NCBI GenBank assembly: GCA_003133285.1
Contig: PKWR01000119.1
Span: 1 to 5,951 of the forward strand
Direction: 5' to 3'
From: Coriobacteriia bacterium
Lineage (GTDB): Bacteria; Actinomycetota; Coriobacteriia; Anaerosomatales; PALSA-660
DNA length: 5,951 bases
The position numbers and the translations under genes were made by a program. The notes beneath the pieces were generated by a model, which saw only the letters and a list, made by a program, of their open reading frames with translations, was not told the origin of the DNA and did not search any database. Positions 1 through 5,951 of the stretch are shown piece by piece. Numbering within the stretch: the first letter of the stretch is position 1; every line of letters begins with the position of its first letter.

Positions 1-1297
1 CCGCCTTCGTCACCGCGGTGGCGGCGACGGGCAGAGCCTCGACCCCTCGGAAGAGGATGAGCGTGGAGATGATGATCGCGAGAGCCGCGAACACGATGTA
101 GGTGGTGACGGTCGGCCAGCGCACCGCCTCGACCGCGATGCACGTCACGTTCAGCTGGTCGAGGAAGGCGGTCCGCGCGGCGAGCGGTGCGCCCGCGAGC
201 GTCTTGCTGGCGTGGATGAGGCTGCCGACCATCTTCTCCGGGGGCGTGCCTCCGAGAAGGTCGACCAGCGTCAGCGAGACGTCCATGGCGGTCACGATGC
301 CGTCACGGTGCGTCGACGCCGCGGTCGCGATCCCGTTGCCCTCGGGACCGGCGATCATGAGTGGCGCGAACCCTTCCGGCTGGTCCAGCACATCGATCGG
401 GGAGGTCGCCATGAGCACGACGACGTCGTCCGGCCCAAGGGAGTCGATCACGTGGCCCAGCACGTCGTCGGTCGAGCGGAGCGCCGCGTTGTGGGCCGCA
501 GCCGCAGCTGCGCTCGAGGTGATGGAGGCGGCGGTCGCGGCGCGCTCGAGATCGCCCGGGTCGACGAACACCAGCCCGACGGACGGGTCCGCGAGCACGC
601 TGAGATACTCGGCCGTGATGCGCGCGACGTCGGCACGGGTGCCGAACGGTGCGAACGAGTCGCGCACCAGCATCGAGACGGAGACGTCGCCCCGGTCCAC
701 GACGCCCTTCTCGTCGGCGGCGGCCACGCCCGCGGGTCGGGACGTGCGCGAGGGATCGACGAGCCAGCCCGGGTCGCCGTTGCCGATCGCCGCCGTCTTC
801 AGGCCTTTGGCATGCACGGCGGCGCCGAGAGCGCCGATCTCGTTGTCCAGGGTCGTCGGAACGTTCGTCGAGACCTGCAGCGGAAGCCCGAGGTAGACGA
901 CCTGGGAGGCGCCGGGATCGGTCCCGAACAGGCGCCGATAGTAGTCCCGTGCGAGCGTCGGCCCTACCGTCTCAGAGGTGTCGAAGGCCGTCAGCGCCTC
1001 CGGGGCGAACACGATGGACGCGCCCGCGGACAGGACGAGCGCGCCTCGATCGGGAGGGTTCAGCCCTCCGGACGATCCGGCCCTGATGTTCATGTCTCCC
1101 AGCAACGACTTGTCCGCCAGCGCGCGTGCGTGGGGCATGAACCCGCCGCTGAGATCGCTCCAGGTCATGTAGGGGGCGAACAGGACGACGACCCTCCGCG
1201 AGCCGGCGGCAGGCGCCGCCGCCGCCGGAGCGACCGCCGAAATGAGAAGCGCCGCCAGCAGTGCGGCGGCGACAGCCTGTGCGATCCTCCTCGACAC
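1..1297 (-). CDS. Exported alkaline-phosphatase-superfamily-like membrane protein (partial, 3' end outside window)
   Basis: The frame is open from a GTG at 1297 down to the left edge, giving 432 residues with no stop. A GGAG Shine-Dalgarno (1303-1306) lies 5 nt upstream and supports this start. Residues 1-30 form a signal peptide: VSRRIAQ, a hydrophobic run, then an alanine-rich cleavage region. The mature part opens with a beta strand (VVVLFAPYMTWSDLSG, about 36-51) and carries a MPHARALADKSLLGDMNIR segment at 54-72. It ends with a HRDGIVTAMDVSLTLVDLLGG block (330-350). This layout resembles the catalytic fold of alkaline-phosphatase/sulfatase-type enzymes and secreted actinobacterial relatives. 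A transmembrane helix follows at about 400-416, so the domain should sit outside the cell, with more membrane segments probably beyond the edge. The usual metal ligands are not evident: FAP replaces the common VDG, and MATSP stands where S-D-H-G would be. It may be a pseudoenzyme. It is transcribed divergently from murJ. The reading frame is secure; the family is inferred from pattern and the function is unknown. Confidence 0.8.
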   Translation of the reverse strand, partial: MSRRIAQAVAAALLAALLISAVAPAAAAPAAGSRRVVVLFAPYMTWSDLSGGFMPHARALADKSLLGDMNIRAGSSGGLNPPDRGALVLSAGASIVFAPEALTAFDTSETVGPTLARDYYRRLFGTDPGASQVVYLGLPLQVSTNVPTTLDNEIGALGAAVHAKGLKTAAIGNGDPGWLVDPSRTSRPAGVAAADEKGVVDRGDVSVSMLVRDSFAPFGTRADVARITAEYLSVLADPSVGLVFVDPGDLERAATAASITSSAAAAAAHNAALRSTDDVLGHVIDSLGPDDVVVLMATSPIDVLDQPEGFAPLMIAGPEGNGIATAASTHRDGIVTAMDVSLTLVDLLGGTPPEKMVGSLIHASKTLAGAPLAARTAFLDQLNVTCIAVEAVRWPTVTTYIVFAALAIIISTLILFRGVEALPVAATAVTKA

Positions 1298-1302
1298 GCG
1301 CG

Positions 1303-1306
1303 CTCC
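1303..1306 (-). promoter_or_regulatory. Ribosome binding site deciding the GTG start at 1297
   Basis: The minus strand reads GGAG followed by 5 nt and then GTG. An ATG lies a few bases upstream (complement of 1307-1309), but it is in a different frame from the signal peptide. The GTG is therefore the best start. Confidence 0.6.
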
Positions 1307-1397
1307 ATCCTCAAGCCTGGGGTCGGTGGTGCGGGCCGGAAACGTGCGGGGGCCGCGCATCGCGAAGACCAGGCCCGTGACGAGGAGCCCGCGCCAA

Positions 1398-1406
1398 AGT
1401 ATATAC
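1398..1406. promoter_or_regulatory. AT-rich promoter-like island in the divergent intergenic region
   Basis: This is the only clearly AT-rich spot between the two divergent genes (around aaagtatatacgaag). On the minus strand 1403-1398 reads TATACT, a 5/6 match to the -10 consensus. It would place a transcription start near 1391, with a leader of about 95 nt for the exported-protein gene, but no good -35 is visible. On the plus strand TATATA (1400-1405) lies 17 bp after GTGACG (1377-1382), a 4/6 match to TTGACA, and could serve murJ with a leader of about 125 nt. The strand it serves cannot be settled by reading alone. Confidence 0.4.
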
Positions 1407-1417
1407 GAAGGCGCGCA

Positions 1418-1429
1418 GTGAGCGCTCAC
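1418..1429. promoter_or_regulatory. Perfect 12-bp palindrome GTGAGCGCTCAC, possible operator
   Basis: The 12 bases equal their own reverse complement, with a central CG. This is the typical shape of sites bound by LacI/GalR-family repressors; the ideal lac operator shares this core. It lies 14 bp from the AT-rich island at 1398-1406. If TATACT is the minus-strand -10, the palindrome overlaps its -35 region, a position suited to repression. No regulator gene is present in the window. A chance palindrome in GC-rich DNA cannot be excluded. Confidence 0.35.
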
Positions 1430-1503
1430 GGGAAGTCGCCCTCTTGTCCACGATGCGGCAACGACAGCCGCGCGCCCGCGCGCGTGCGGACGGCCGCGTG
1501 GTC

Positions 1504-1509
1504 TAGAAT
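1504..1509 (+). promoter_or_regulatory. Candidate -10 box (TAGAAT) for the murJ operon
   Basis: TAGAAT is a 5/6 match to the -10 consensus and sits 26 bp before the murJ ATG, within ggtctagaatcg. It would start transcription near 1516 and leave a leader of about 20 nt. No recognisable -35 lies 16-18 bp upstream, where the DNA is a CG-rich run. It competes with the island at 1398-1406 as the murJ promoter. Confidence 0.4.
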
Positions 1510-1535
1510 CGTGCGCAGGAAGCCCGTCCCACTCC

Positions 1536-3173
1536 ATGGAGGAACCCATCAGCGATCCCCCGCCGTCGCTCGCACGCTCGACCGCCGTCATGTCGGCCGG
1601 GACGATCCTGTCGCGCATCACCGGCTTCGTCCGGCAGTGGGCGATGGCCGTGGCACTCGGCGTGTCCCTGGCCGCAAAGGGCGCCATCCCGATCGCGTCG
1701 GCCTTCAACATCTCCAACAACATCCCGAACATGATCTACGAGCTCGTCGCCGGCGGCGTGCTGTCGTCGATGTTCATCCCGATCTTCCTCGAGAAGCTCG
1801 ACCGCAACGGCGAGGCCGAGGCGTTCAAGCTCACCAACACGTTGTTCTCGCTGTTCCTGCTCGTCCTCGGCGGCGTGGCGCTCGTCGGGACGCTGTTCCC
1901 GGAGCCGTTCGTCTGGACGCAGACCTTCACGGTCTCGTCCGCGGACTCGCAGCTGGCCGTCTACCTGTTCCGGTTCTTCGCCGTGCAGATCATCTTCTAC
2001 GCCTTCGTCGCGCTCACGACCGGGGTACTGAACTCGTATCGGAGGTTCTTCCCCTCGGCGCTCGCTCCCCTGTTCAACAACGTGGTCGTCATCGTCGTGC
2101 TGCTGGGCTTCTACCTGCCGCTGCGCGACACCAACCCCCATCTCGCCGTCATCGCGCTCGGGGTCGGCACCACGCTCGGCGTCCTCGCCCTGCTCGTGGC
2201 GCAGGTGCCCGCGCTTCTGCGCATCGGGTTCCGATTCAGGTGGTCGATGGACCTCAAGGACCCGTCGCTGCGCAAGATGGCGCGCAAGGGCGTCTGGCTG
2301 CTGGCCTACGTCGGTGTGAACATGATCGGCATCAGCTTCCGCAACGCGTTCGCGACGGCGACGATGCCGGACGGCTCCGCCGCCCTGCAGTACGCGTGGA
2401 TGTGGTACCAGCTGCCCTACGGCGTGCTGGCCGTGAGCTACCTCACGGCGGTCTTCCCCGAACTGTCGGACGCCGCGGGCCGCCGCAACTGGGACGCGTT
2501 CAAGAGCTACTTCTCGCGGGGCCTCCGTGCGATGTCGCTGCTCATCCTCCCGGCCATGGCGATGCTGCTCGCCTTGGGGACGCCGCTCGTGACGCTCTAT
2601 CGATTCGGGAAGTTCCCCGCGGCAGCCATCCCGCTCGTCACGTACGTCCTGGCCGGCTGGACGGTCGGGCTCTTCTTCTTCGCCGCCTACATGCTCGTGC
2701 TGCGCGCCTTCTACGCGATGCAGGACACCAAGACCCCCGCCATCACCAACGCGGTCCTCACCGTCGTGCAGATCGGCCTCTACGCGCTGCTGCCCAAGCT
2801 GCTCGCCGGGCCGTACGCGCTCGTCGGCATCCCGCTGGCCGACACCACGTTCTTCGGGCTCCACCTGATCGTGCTGCTCGTGATCCTGCGGCGCCGCATC
2901 GGCGGGTTCGGGTTCGCCCACGTGCTGGACGGCTGGGCGCGCTCGGCCGGGGGCGCCGTGGTCGGCGGGCTCGCCGCATGGGGCGCCTTGGTCGCGACCT
3001 CATCTCTCGGGACGGGCGCGGGCGGCAACATCGTCCGCGTCCTGATCAGCACGGCCGCCGGACTCGCCGTCGCGTACGGTGCGCTCCGCCTGCTGCGCAT
3101 CGACGAGATGGACTACGTCGACGGGCTGCTGCGACGCATCGGCTCCCGGATCGTCCCGAGGAGGGCTGCCTGA
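1536..3173 (+). CDS. murJ: MurJ/MviN-family lipid II flippase
   Basis: This 545-residue integral membrane protein of the MOP (MATE-like) superfamily moves lipid II from the cytoplasmic to the outer face of the membrane for peptidoglycan synthesis. Family signatures are clear: SRITGFVRQ at 26-34, NNIPNMIYELVAGGVLSSMF with IPIF at 61-84, LPYGVLAVSYLTAVFPELSD at 293-312, and RAFYAMQDTKTP at 390-401. About a dozen or more hydrophobic helices span 17-520, as expected for the 14-helix fold. The length is typical, and the tail after 520 is short, without the pseudokinase-type extension of mycobacterial MviN. The Arg important in E. coli (in YADRL) is not obvious; the matching stretch reads YAWMWYQLPYG. 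The first ATG (1536) has only a weak, distant AGGA (1517-1520), so the exact N terminus is unsure; an internal Met at residue 19 (1590) begins too late to keep the whole family N terminus. The gene is followed directly by a glycosyltransferase gene with a TGATG overlap. Confidence 0.95.
   Translation: MEEPISDPPPSLARSTAVMSAGTILSRITGFVRQWAMAVALGVSLAAKGAIPIASAFNISNNIPNMIYELVAGGVLSSMFIPIFLEKLDRNGEAEAFKLTNTLFSLFLLVLGGVALVGTLFPEPFVWTQTFTVSSADSQLAVYLFRFFAVQIIFYAFVALTTGVLNSYRRFFPSALAPLFNNVVVIVVLLGFYLPLRDTNPHLAVIALGVGTTLGVLALLVAQVPALLRIGFRFRWSMDLKDPSLRKMARKGVWLLAYVGVNMIGISFRNAFATATMPDGSAALQYAWMWYQLPYGVLAVSYLTAVFPELSDAAGRRNWDAFKSYFSRGLRAMSLLILPAMAMLLALGTPLVTLYRFGKFPAAAIPLVTYVLAGWTVGLFFFAAYMLVLRAFYAMQDTKTPAITNAVLTVVQIGLYALLPKLLAGPYALVGIPLADTTFFGLHLIVLLVILRRRIGGFGFAHVLDGWARSAGGAVVGGLAAWGALVATSSLGTGAGGNIVRVLISTAAGLAVAYGALRLLRIDEMDYVDGLLRRIGSRIVPRRAA
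3159..3165 (+). promoter_or_regulatory. Strong ribosome binding site for the glycosyltransferase, inside murJ
   Basis: GAGGAGG lies within the last murJ codons, 7 nt before the ATG at 3173. It fixes the start of the downstream gene. That gene's frame stays open far upstream, through murJ and the intergenic region, so frame length alone would mislead. Confidence 0.75.
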
Positions 3174-3868
3174 TGGGCATCGTCGTCCTGGTCCCCGCCC
3201 ACGACGAAGCGGCGCGGATCGGCGCAACGGTGGCCGCCGCGCTGGGCATCAGCGGCGTGACGCGGGTGCTGGTGATCGACGACGCGTCGACCGATGCCAC
3301 GAGCGACCTGGCCGCGGCGGCCGGCGCTGAAGTCCTGCGCCTGCCGTCCAACGTCGGCAAGGGGGCCGCGCTCGACGCCGGCCTCGCCCGCGTACGCGCG
3401 GACGCCGACGTCCTGATGATGCTCGACGGAGACCTCGGTGCGAGCGCCGGACAGGGCGCGCTGCTGCTCGAACCGGTCCTGTCGGGCACGGCGGCGATGT
3501 CGGTGGCGGCGTTCCCACGGCCGGCGGGCAAGGCGGGCTTCGGCCTGGTGAAGGGACTCGCGCGCTTCGGCATCCGCGCGCTCGGCGGGCGGGCGGGCCC
3601 TTCGTTCGCCGCCCGCGCTCCCCTGTCGGGCCAGCGTGCGATGACTCGCGCGTGCTGGGAGCGCGTGACGCCGTTCGCCTTCGGCTACGGGGTGGAGGTG
3701 GCGCTCACCGTGCGGGCGCTGCGCTCGGGGATGACCGTACTCGAGGTGCCCACGACGATGACGCACGACGCGACGGGACGGGACGCCGCCGGATTCGCGC
3801 ACCGCGGACGGCAGTTCCTGCACGTGGCACGGGCGCTGGCGCGACTGACGTTCGAGCGTCGCGCCTAG
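3173..3868 (+). CDS. Family 2 (GT-A fold) glycosyltransferase
   Basis: This is a 231-residue soluble-looking protein. The nucleotide-sugar binding half is clear: VLVPAHDEAARI at 5-16, IDDASTDAT at 35-43, SNVGKGAALDAGL at 59-71, and the metal-binding DGD (D85, D87) in MMLDGDLGA. An acceptor-side part follows, with APLSGQRAM (149-157), FGYGVEVALTV (170-180) and the C-terminal HRGRQFLHVARAL (210-222). It resembles short relatives of polyprenyl-phosphate sugar transferases and glucosyl-3-phosphoglycerate synthases but lacks their long C-terminal membrane part. The sugar and acceptor cannot be read from sequence. Its ATG overlaps the murJ stop by one base (TGATG), so translation is probably coupled and the product likely works on an envelope lipid or polymer. 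Similar short GT2 genes are often found near steA and MctB-like genes in Gram-positive genomes. Class is sure, substrate unknown. Confidence 0.9.
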   Translation: MGIVVLVPAHDEAARIGATVAAALGISGVTRVLVIDDASTDATSDLAAAAGAEVLRLPSNVGKGAALDAGLARVRADADVLMMLDGDLGASAGQGALLLEPVLSGTAAMSVAAFPRPAGKAGFGLVKGLARFGIRALGGRAGPSFAARAPLSGQRAMTRACWERVTPFAFGYGVEVALTVRALRSGMTVLEVPTTMTHDATGRDAAGFAHRGRQFLHVARALARLTFERRA

Positions 3869-3885
3869 CCGATCGCGCGTGGGGC

Positions 3886-4740
3886 CTACTGGACGAAGAG
3901 CGGCGAGGGATAGCGCGCCGTGGCGCCCGTCGATTCGCCGAAGAGGCCCGCGGCTCTCCCGGACAGCACCCACGCGAACGACACCCTGCCGAGCGCGGTG
4001 TCCACGTCGTCGACTCCCGACATGCCCGCGGCCTTGGCTGCCCGCGCCGAGCCTCCGACGTGAGCCGTCGTGTCGACGCCCACGGCGAAGCGCGTGCTGT
4101 CGGTCATGGCGTTCGCCAGCCGGATCACCCACGGGTCCGGCGTGCCGTCGAACACGGCCGTCACCGCAGTCCCTGAGACGGTCGACGTGGCCGCAAGCCC
4201 ATCGAGCTTGAGCCCTCCGGAAGCGACCATCGCCTTGGTGACCGGACGGGCCGCTCCGGCCGTGCTCCACTCGGAGGCGAGGGCGTCCATGACGCGCGTG
4301 GCGTCGACCGAAGCGGCCGAGAGCCCCAGGTCCTTGGCAACCGCCGCGGAGACCGCAGGGTCGCCGAGAGACAGTCCCGGTCCGGTGAACGTCGCCATGG
4401 CGACGTTCCCGCCCGCGAGGCGGATCGCCTCCGACGCGCGGGCGGCCGTGTCCGCGTCATCAGGGCCGGCGATCACCATGACCGTGCGACCGGAGAGCAC
4501 GCCGTTCACGATGCTCGGGACCGCGTCGTTGGCGAACGAGCTCAGGGCCTCGTTGGTCGACGCGAGTGTCTTGGCGTCGGAGCGCAGGGCGTCGAACTCC
4601 GCCTGAAGGCCGGCGACGAGCGCGGTGCGCTGCGAGCTGATGACGCCGGCCTCCGACACGATGGAGCCGAGAAGGAGCCCGACGGCCAGCGCGACGAAGA
4701 CCGCAACGAGCGATGCGATGTGGTAGCGCAAGTTGTACAT
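3886..4740 (-). CDS. MctB/SteB-family membrane-anchored protein (often labelled copper transporter)
   Basis: This 284-residue protein starts at the ATG at 4740, with GGGAG (4745-4749) 4 nt upstream. The N terminus MYNLRYHIASLVAVFVALAVG is the hallmark of the family: a short cytoplasmic end, one transmembrane helix (about 8-27), then a likely coiled coil (about 35-70). The extracytoplasmic domain begins with GRTVMVIAGP (84-93) and ends with SGVDDVDTALGRVSFAWVLSG (241-261) and a YPSP motif, both typical. In Mycobacterium the homologue was proposed to be a copper-related channel. In Corynebacterium the homologue SteB works with SteA in the cell-separation pathway that controls peptidoglycan hydrolases. 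I see no Cys, and no Met or His cluster that would argue for copper binding. With steA 8 bp upstream, a SteB-like division role is the better inference. The frame stays open upstream of 4740 but there it only overlaps steA. Confidence 0.88.
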   Translation of the reverse strand: MYNLRYHIASLVAVFVALAVGLLLGSIVSEAGVISSQRTALVAGLQAEFDALRSDAKTLASTNEALSSFANDAVPSIVNGVLSGRTVMVIAGPDDADTAARASEAIRLAGGNVAMATFTGPGLSLGDPAVSAAVAKDLGLSAASVDATRVMDALASEWSTAGAARPVTKAMVASGGLKLDGLAATSTVSGTAVTAVFDGTPDPWVIRLANAMTDSTRFAVGVDTTAHVGGSARAAKAAGMSGVDDVDTALGRVSFAWVLSGRAAGLFGESTGATARYPSPLFVQ

Positions 4741-4748
4741 GGTGCTCC

Positions 4749-5870
4749 CTAGATGCCGATGAGCGCCCGCAGGCGCAGAAGCAGAAGGCCGAGTCCGTCG
4801 CGCGCCGACGGCGAGATGAACACGACGACCGTGATGAGCACGAGACCGGCCGCGACGATGAACGAGAGATCGAGGAATCCGGGCGCGGCGCGATAGAGCT
4901 TGCTCACGCCCTTGGCATCCACCAGCTTCGGGCCCACCTTGAGGCGGACGAGGAAGCTGGACGCCATGCCCTTGCGCCCCTTGTCCAAGTACTCGATGAG
5001 GTTCGCGTGCGTGCCCACGGCCACGATGAGGTCGGCGCCGCGCTCGAAGGCGAGCAGCAGGGCGAGGTCCTCGCTGGTGGCGGCAAGCGGCCAGACGGCG
5101 GCCTTCAGGCCCAGTTCCTCGAGCCGCGGCAGGCCCGGTGCGCGACCGTCGGGGTAGCCGTGCACGAGCAGCTCGGCGCCGCTGCACAACGCCACATCGG
5201 TGACCGAGTCCATGTCCCCGATGATGAGGTCGGGCTTGAAACCGGCCTCCATGATCGCGTCGGCGCCGCCGTCCACACCGATCAGTATCGGCTTCATCTC
5301 GCGCACGTACGGCTTGAGCGTGTTCAGGTCCTCTTTGTAGTCATACCCGCGGACGACGACCATCACGTGCCGGTGTCGCAGTTCGGTCCTAGTCTCCGGG
5401 ATGCCGACGCCCTCGGTGAGCAGCGCCTTCTCCTTCTCGAGGTACTCGATGGTGTTGCGCGCGAAGGCGTCGAGCTGCTCGCCGATGCCCGCCTTCGCGT
5501 CCTCCATCGCGCGCTCGATCATGTCGACGCTCAGGCGCGTGCCGCGGGCAACGATCTTGCGGCCGAGGAGCACGTTGCCGCCGTCCACGTCGATGGCGTC
5601 GCCGTCATGCACCAGGTCGAAGATCTCGGGGCCCACGGCGTCGATGAGCGTGACGCCGCCGCGGGCGAGCAGCAGTGGGCCGAGGTTCGGGTAGGCGCCG
5701 GTGATCGAACGGGCGGCGTTGATGACCACCTCGACACCCGAGGCGAGCAGCCCTTCGGCGCTCACCCGGTCCATGTCGGCGTGGTCGATGATGGCGATGT
5801 CGGTGGGCCCGAGCCGGTGGACCAGGTCCTTGGTCCGCTTGTCGAGTCGCGCGATGCCTTTGTGGCGCAT
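4749..5870 (-). CDS. steA: SteA-like cytokinetic ring protein (thiamine-pyrophosphokinase-like domain plus membrane helix)
   Basis: This 373-residue protein starts at the ATG at 5870, with AAGGA (5875-5879) 4 nt upstream. The N-terminal domain (1 to about 125) has the SteA signatures GIARLDKRTK (5-14), DIAIIDHADMDRVSAEGLLA (24-43), NAARSITGAYPNLGP (51-65) and the LIDAVGPEIFDLVHDGD stretch. A helical linker (about 125-155) follows. Then comes a thiamine-pyrophosphokinase-like domain with IGVDGGADAIMEAGFKPDLIIGDMDS (197-222) and TSEDLALLLAFERGADLIVAVG (265-286). One transmembrane helix lies at about 332-352, with a short tail ending in LRALIGI. In Corynebacterium SteA sits at the division ring and acts with SteB upstream of cell-wall hydrolase control. 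It is not expected to be a real thiamine kinase, although the GDMDS motif is intact. The stop codon overlaps the downstream gene's ribosome binding site, so the two are surely cotranscribed. Confidence 0.92.
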   Translation of the reverse strand: MRHKGIARLDKRTKDLVHRLGPTDIAIIDHADMDRVSAEGLLASGVEVVINAARSITGAYPNLGPLLLARGGVTLIDAVGPEIFDLVHDGDAIDVDGGNVLLGRKIVARGTRLSVDMIERAMEDAKAGIGEQLDAFARNTIEYLEKEKALLTEGVGIPETRTELRHRHVMVVVRGYDYKEDLNTLKPYVREMKPILIGVDGGADAIMEAGFKPDLIIGDMDSVTDVALCSGAELLVHGYPDGRAPGLPRLEELGLKAAVWPLAATSEDLALLLAFERGADLIVAVGTHANLIEYLDKGRKGMASSFLVRLKVGPKLVDAKGVSKLYRAAPGFLDLSFIVAAGLVLITVVVFISPSARDGLGLLLLRLRALIGI

Positions 5871-5874
5871 CGGG

Positions 5875-5928
5875 TCCTTTTCGTCCGGCGATCGGAGGCC
5901 AGATGCTCCTCCGCGACCTCCGAGTCTA
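5875..5928 (-). promoter_or_regulatory. steA leader: ribosome binding site, small hairpin and weak promoter-like box
   Basis: On the minus strand TAGACT (5928-5923, 4/6 to the -10 consensus) would start a leader of about 45 nt. No -35 can be judged because the window ends. Within the leader, CGGAGG (5913-5908) can pair with CCTCCG (5898-5893) across a 9-nt loop. A second CGGAGG (5922-5917) lies just before it, so two pairings compete. AAGGA at 5879-5875 is the steA ribosome binding site. In-frame TGA and TAG codons at 5931-5926 could instead be the end of an upstream gene, in which case steA may be cotranscribed with it. This is weak evidence. Confidence 0.25.
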
Positions 5929-5951
5929 TCAGACGGCCGTCGGACCCACCG

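Noticed and set aside
1469..1485. Alternating CG run upstream of murJ, possible Z-DNA or repeat element
   Set aside because: It is short and broken, and fits the base composition. No second copy or partner repeat is seen.
1503..2921. 472-residue open frame on the minus strand across murJ
   Set aside because: The translation is charge-repetitive (E/R/H/D-rich) and lacks any known motif. It mirrors the codon bias of the well-supported murJ on the other strand.
212..3172. A stop-free plus-strand frame running from 212 into the glycosyltransferase, which would give a 1218-residue protein
   Set aside because: Only the part from 3173 shows family motifs and its own ribosome binding site. The rest is low-complexity Arg-rich sequence out of frame with murJ and antisense to the 1-1297 gene, a usual effect of high GC.
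3860..3879. Inverted repeat CGCGC...GCGCG in the convergent gap, possible terminator
   Set aside because: The stem is only 5 bp with a 10-nt loop and no T-tract on either strand. Such pairs are common by chance in CG-rich DNA.
3113..4270. 385-residue minus-strand frame antisense to the glycosyltransferase
   Set aside because: It crosses the convergent gene junction and has Arg/Gly-rich sequence with no domain. Both overlapped genes have strong family signatures.
4741..5187. Upstream extension of the MctB-like frame to 433 residues
   Set aside because: The added part lies inside steA out of frame and is Arg/Ala/Pro-rich. The family N terminus MYNLRYHIASL begins exactly at 4740, after a ribosome binding site.

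Overview
The window is high-GC bacterial DNA that encodes part of a cell-envelope locus. The protein set suggests an actinobacterium: a SteA/SteB(MctB-like) pair, an actinobacterial-style MurJ, and a secreted alkaline-phosphatase-fold protein ending in membrane helices. The GC-rich codon use and mixed ATG/GTG starts fit this. Nothing here fixes the genus. A lineage outside the well-known mycolate and streptomycete groups (for example a Coriobacteriia relative) is a guess from the mix of actinobacterial and clostridial-like traits.

Layout: (1) Positions 1-1297, minus strand, hold the 5' part of a gene for an exported protein with an alkaline-phosphatase-superfamily-like fold. It is cut by the left edge just after its first transmembrane helix. 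(2) Positions 1298-1535 are a divergent intergenic region. It holds an AT-rich promoter-like island, a perfect 12-bp palindrome and a -10-like TAGAAT close to murJ. (3) Positions 1536-3868, plus strand, form a two-gene operon: murJ (lipid II flippase) and a short family 2 glycosyltransferase. Their stop and start overlap by one base in TGATG. (4) A 17-bp gap separates this operon from a convergent minus-strand operon, positions 5870 to 3886: steA, then a MctB/SteB-family membrane-anchored protein, 8 bp apart. (5) Positions 5871-5951 are the leader of steA, with a possible promoter.

How the genes fit together: MurJ moves the peptidoglycan precursor lipid II across the membrane. The glycosyltransferase probably attaches a sugar to a lipid or envelope acceptor on the cytoplasmic side. 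SteA and its MctB-like partner belong to a pair known in Corynebacterium to act in daughter-cell separation through control of peptidoglycan hydrolysis. The gene at the left edge is a probable extracytoplasmic protein that has lost the usual phosphatase metal ligands. The window therefore reads as one envelope-biogenesis and cell-division neighbourhood. I see no mobile element, CRISPR array, tRNA, rRNA or phage gene.
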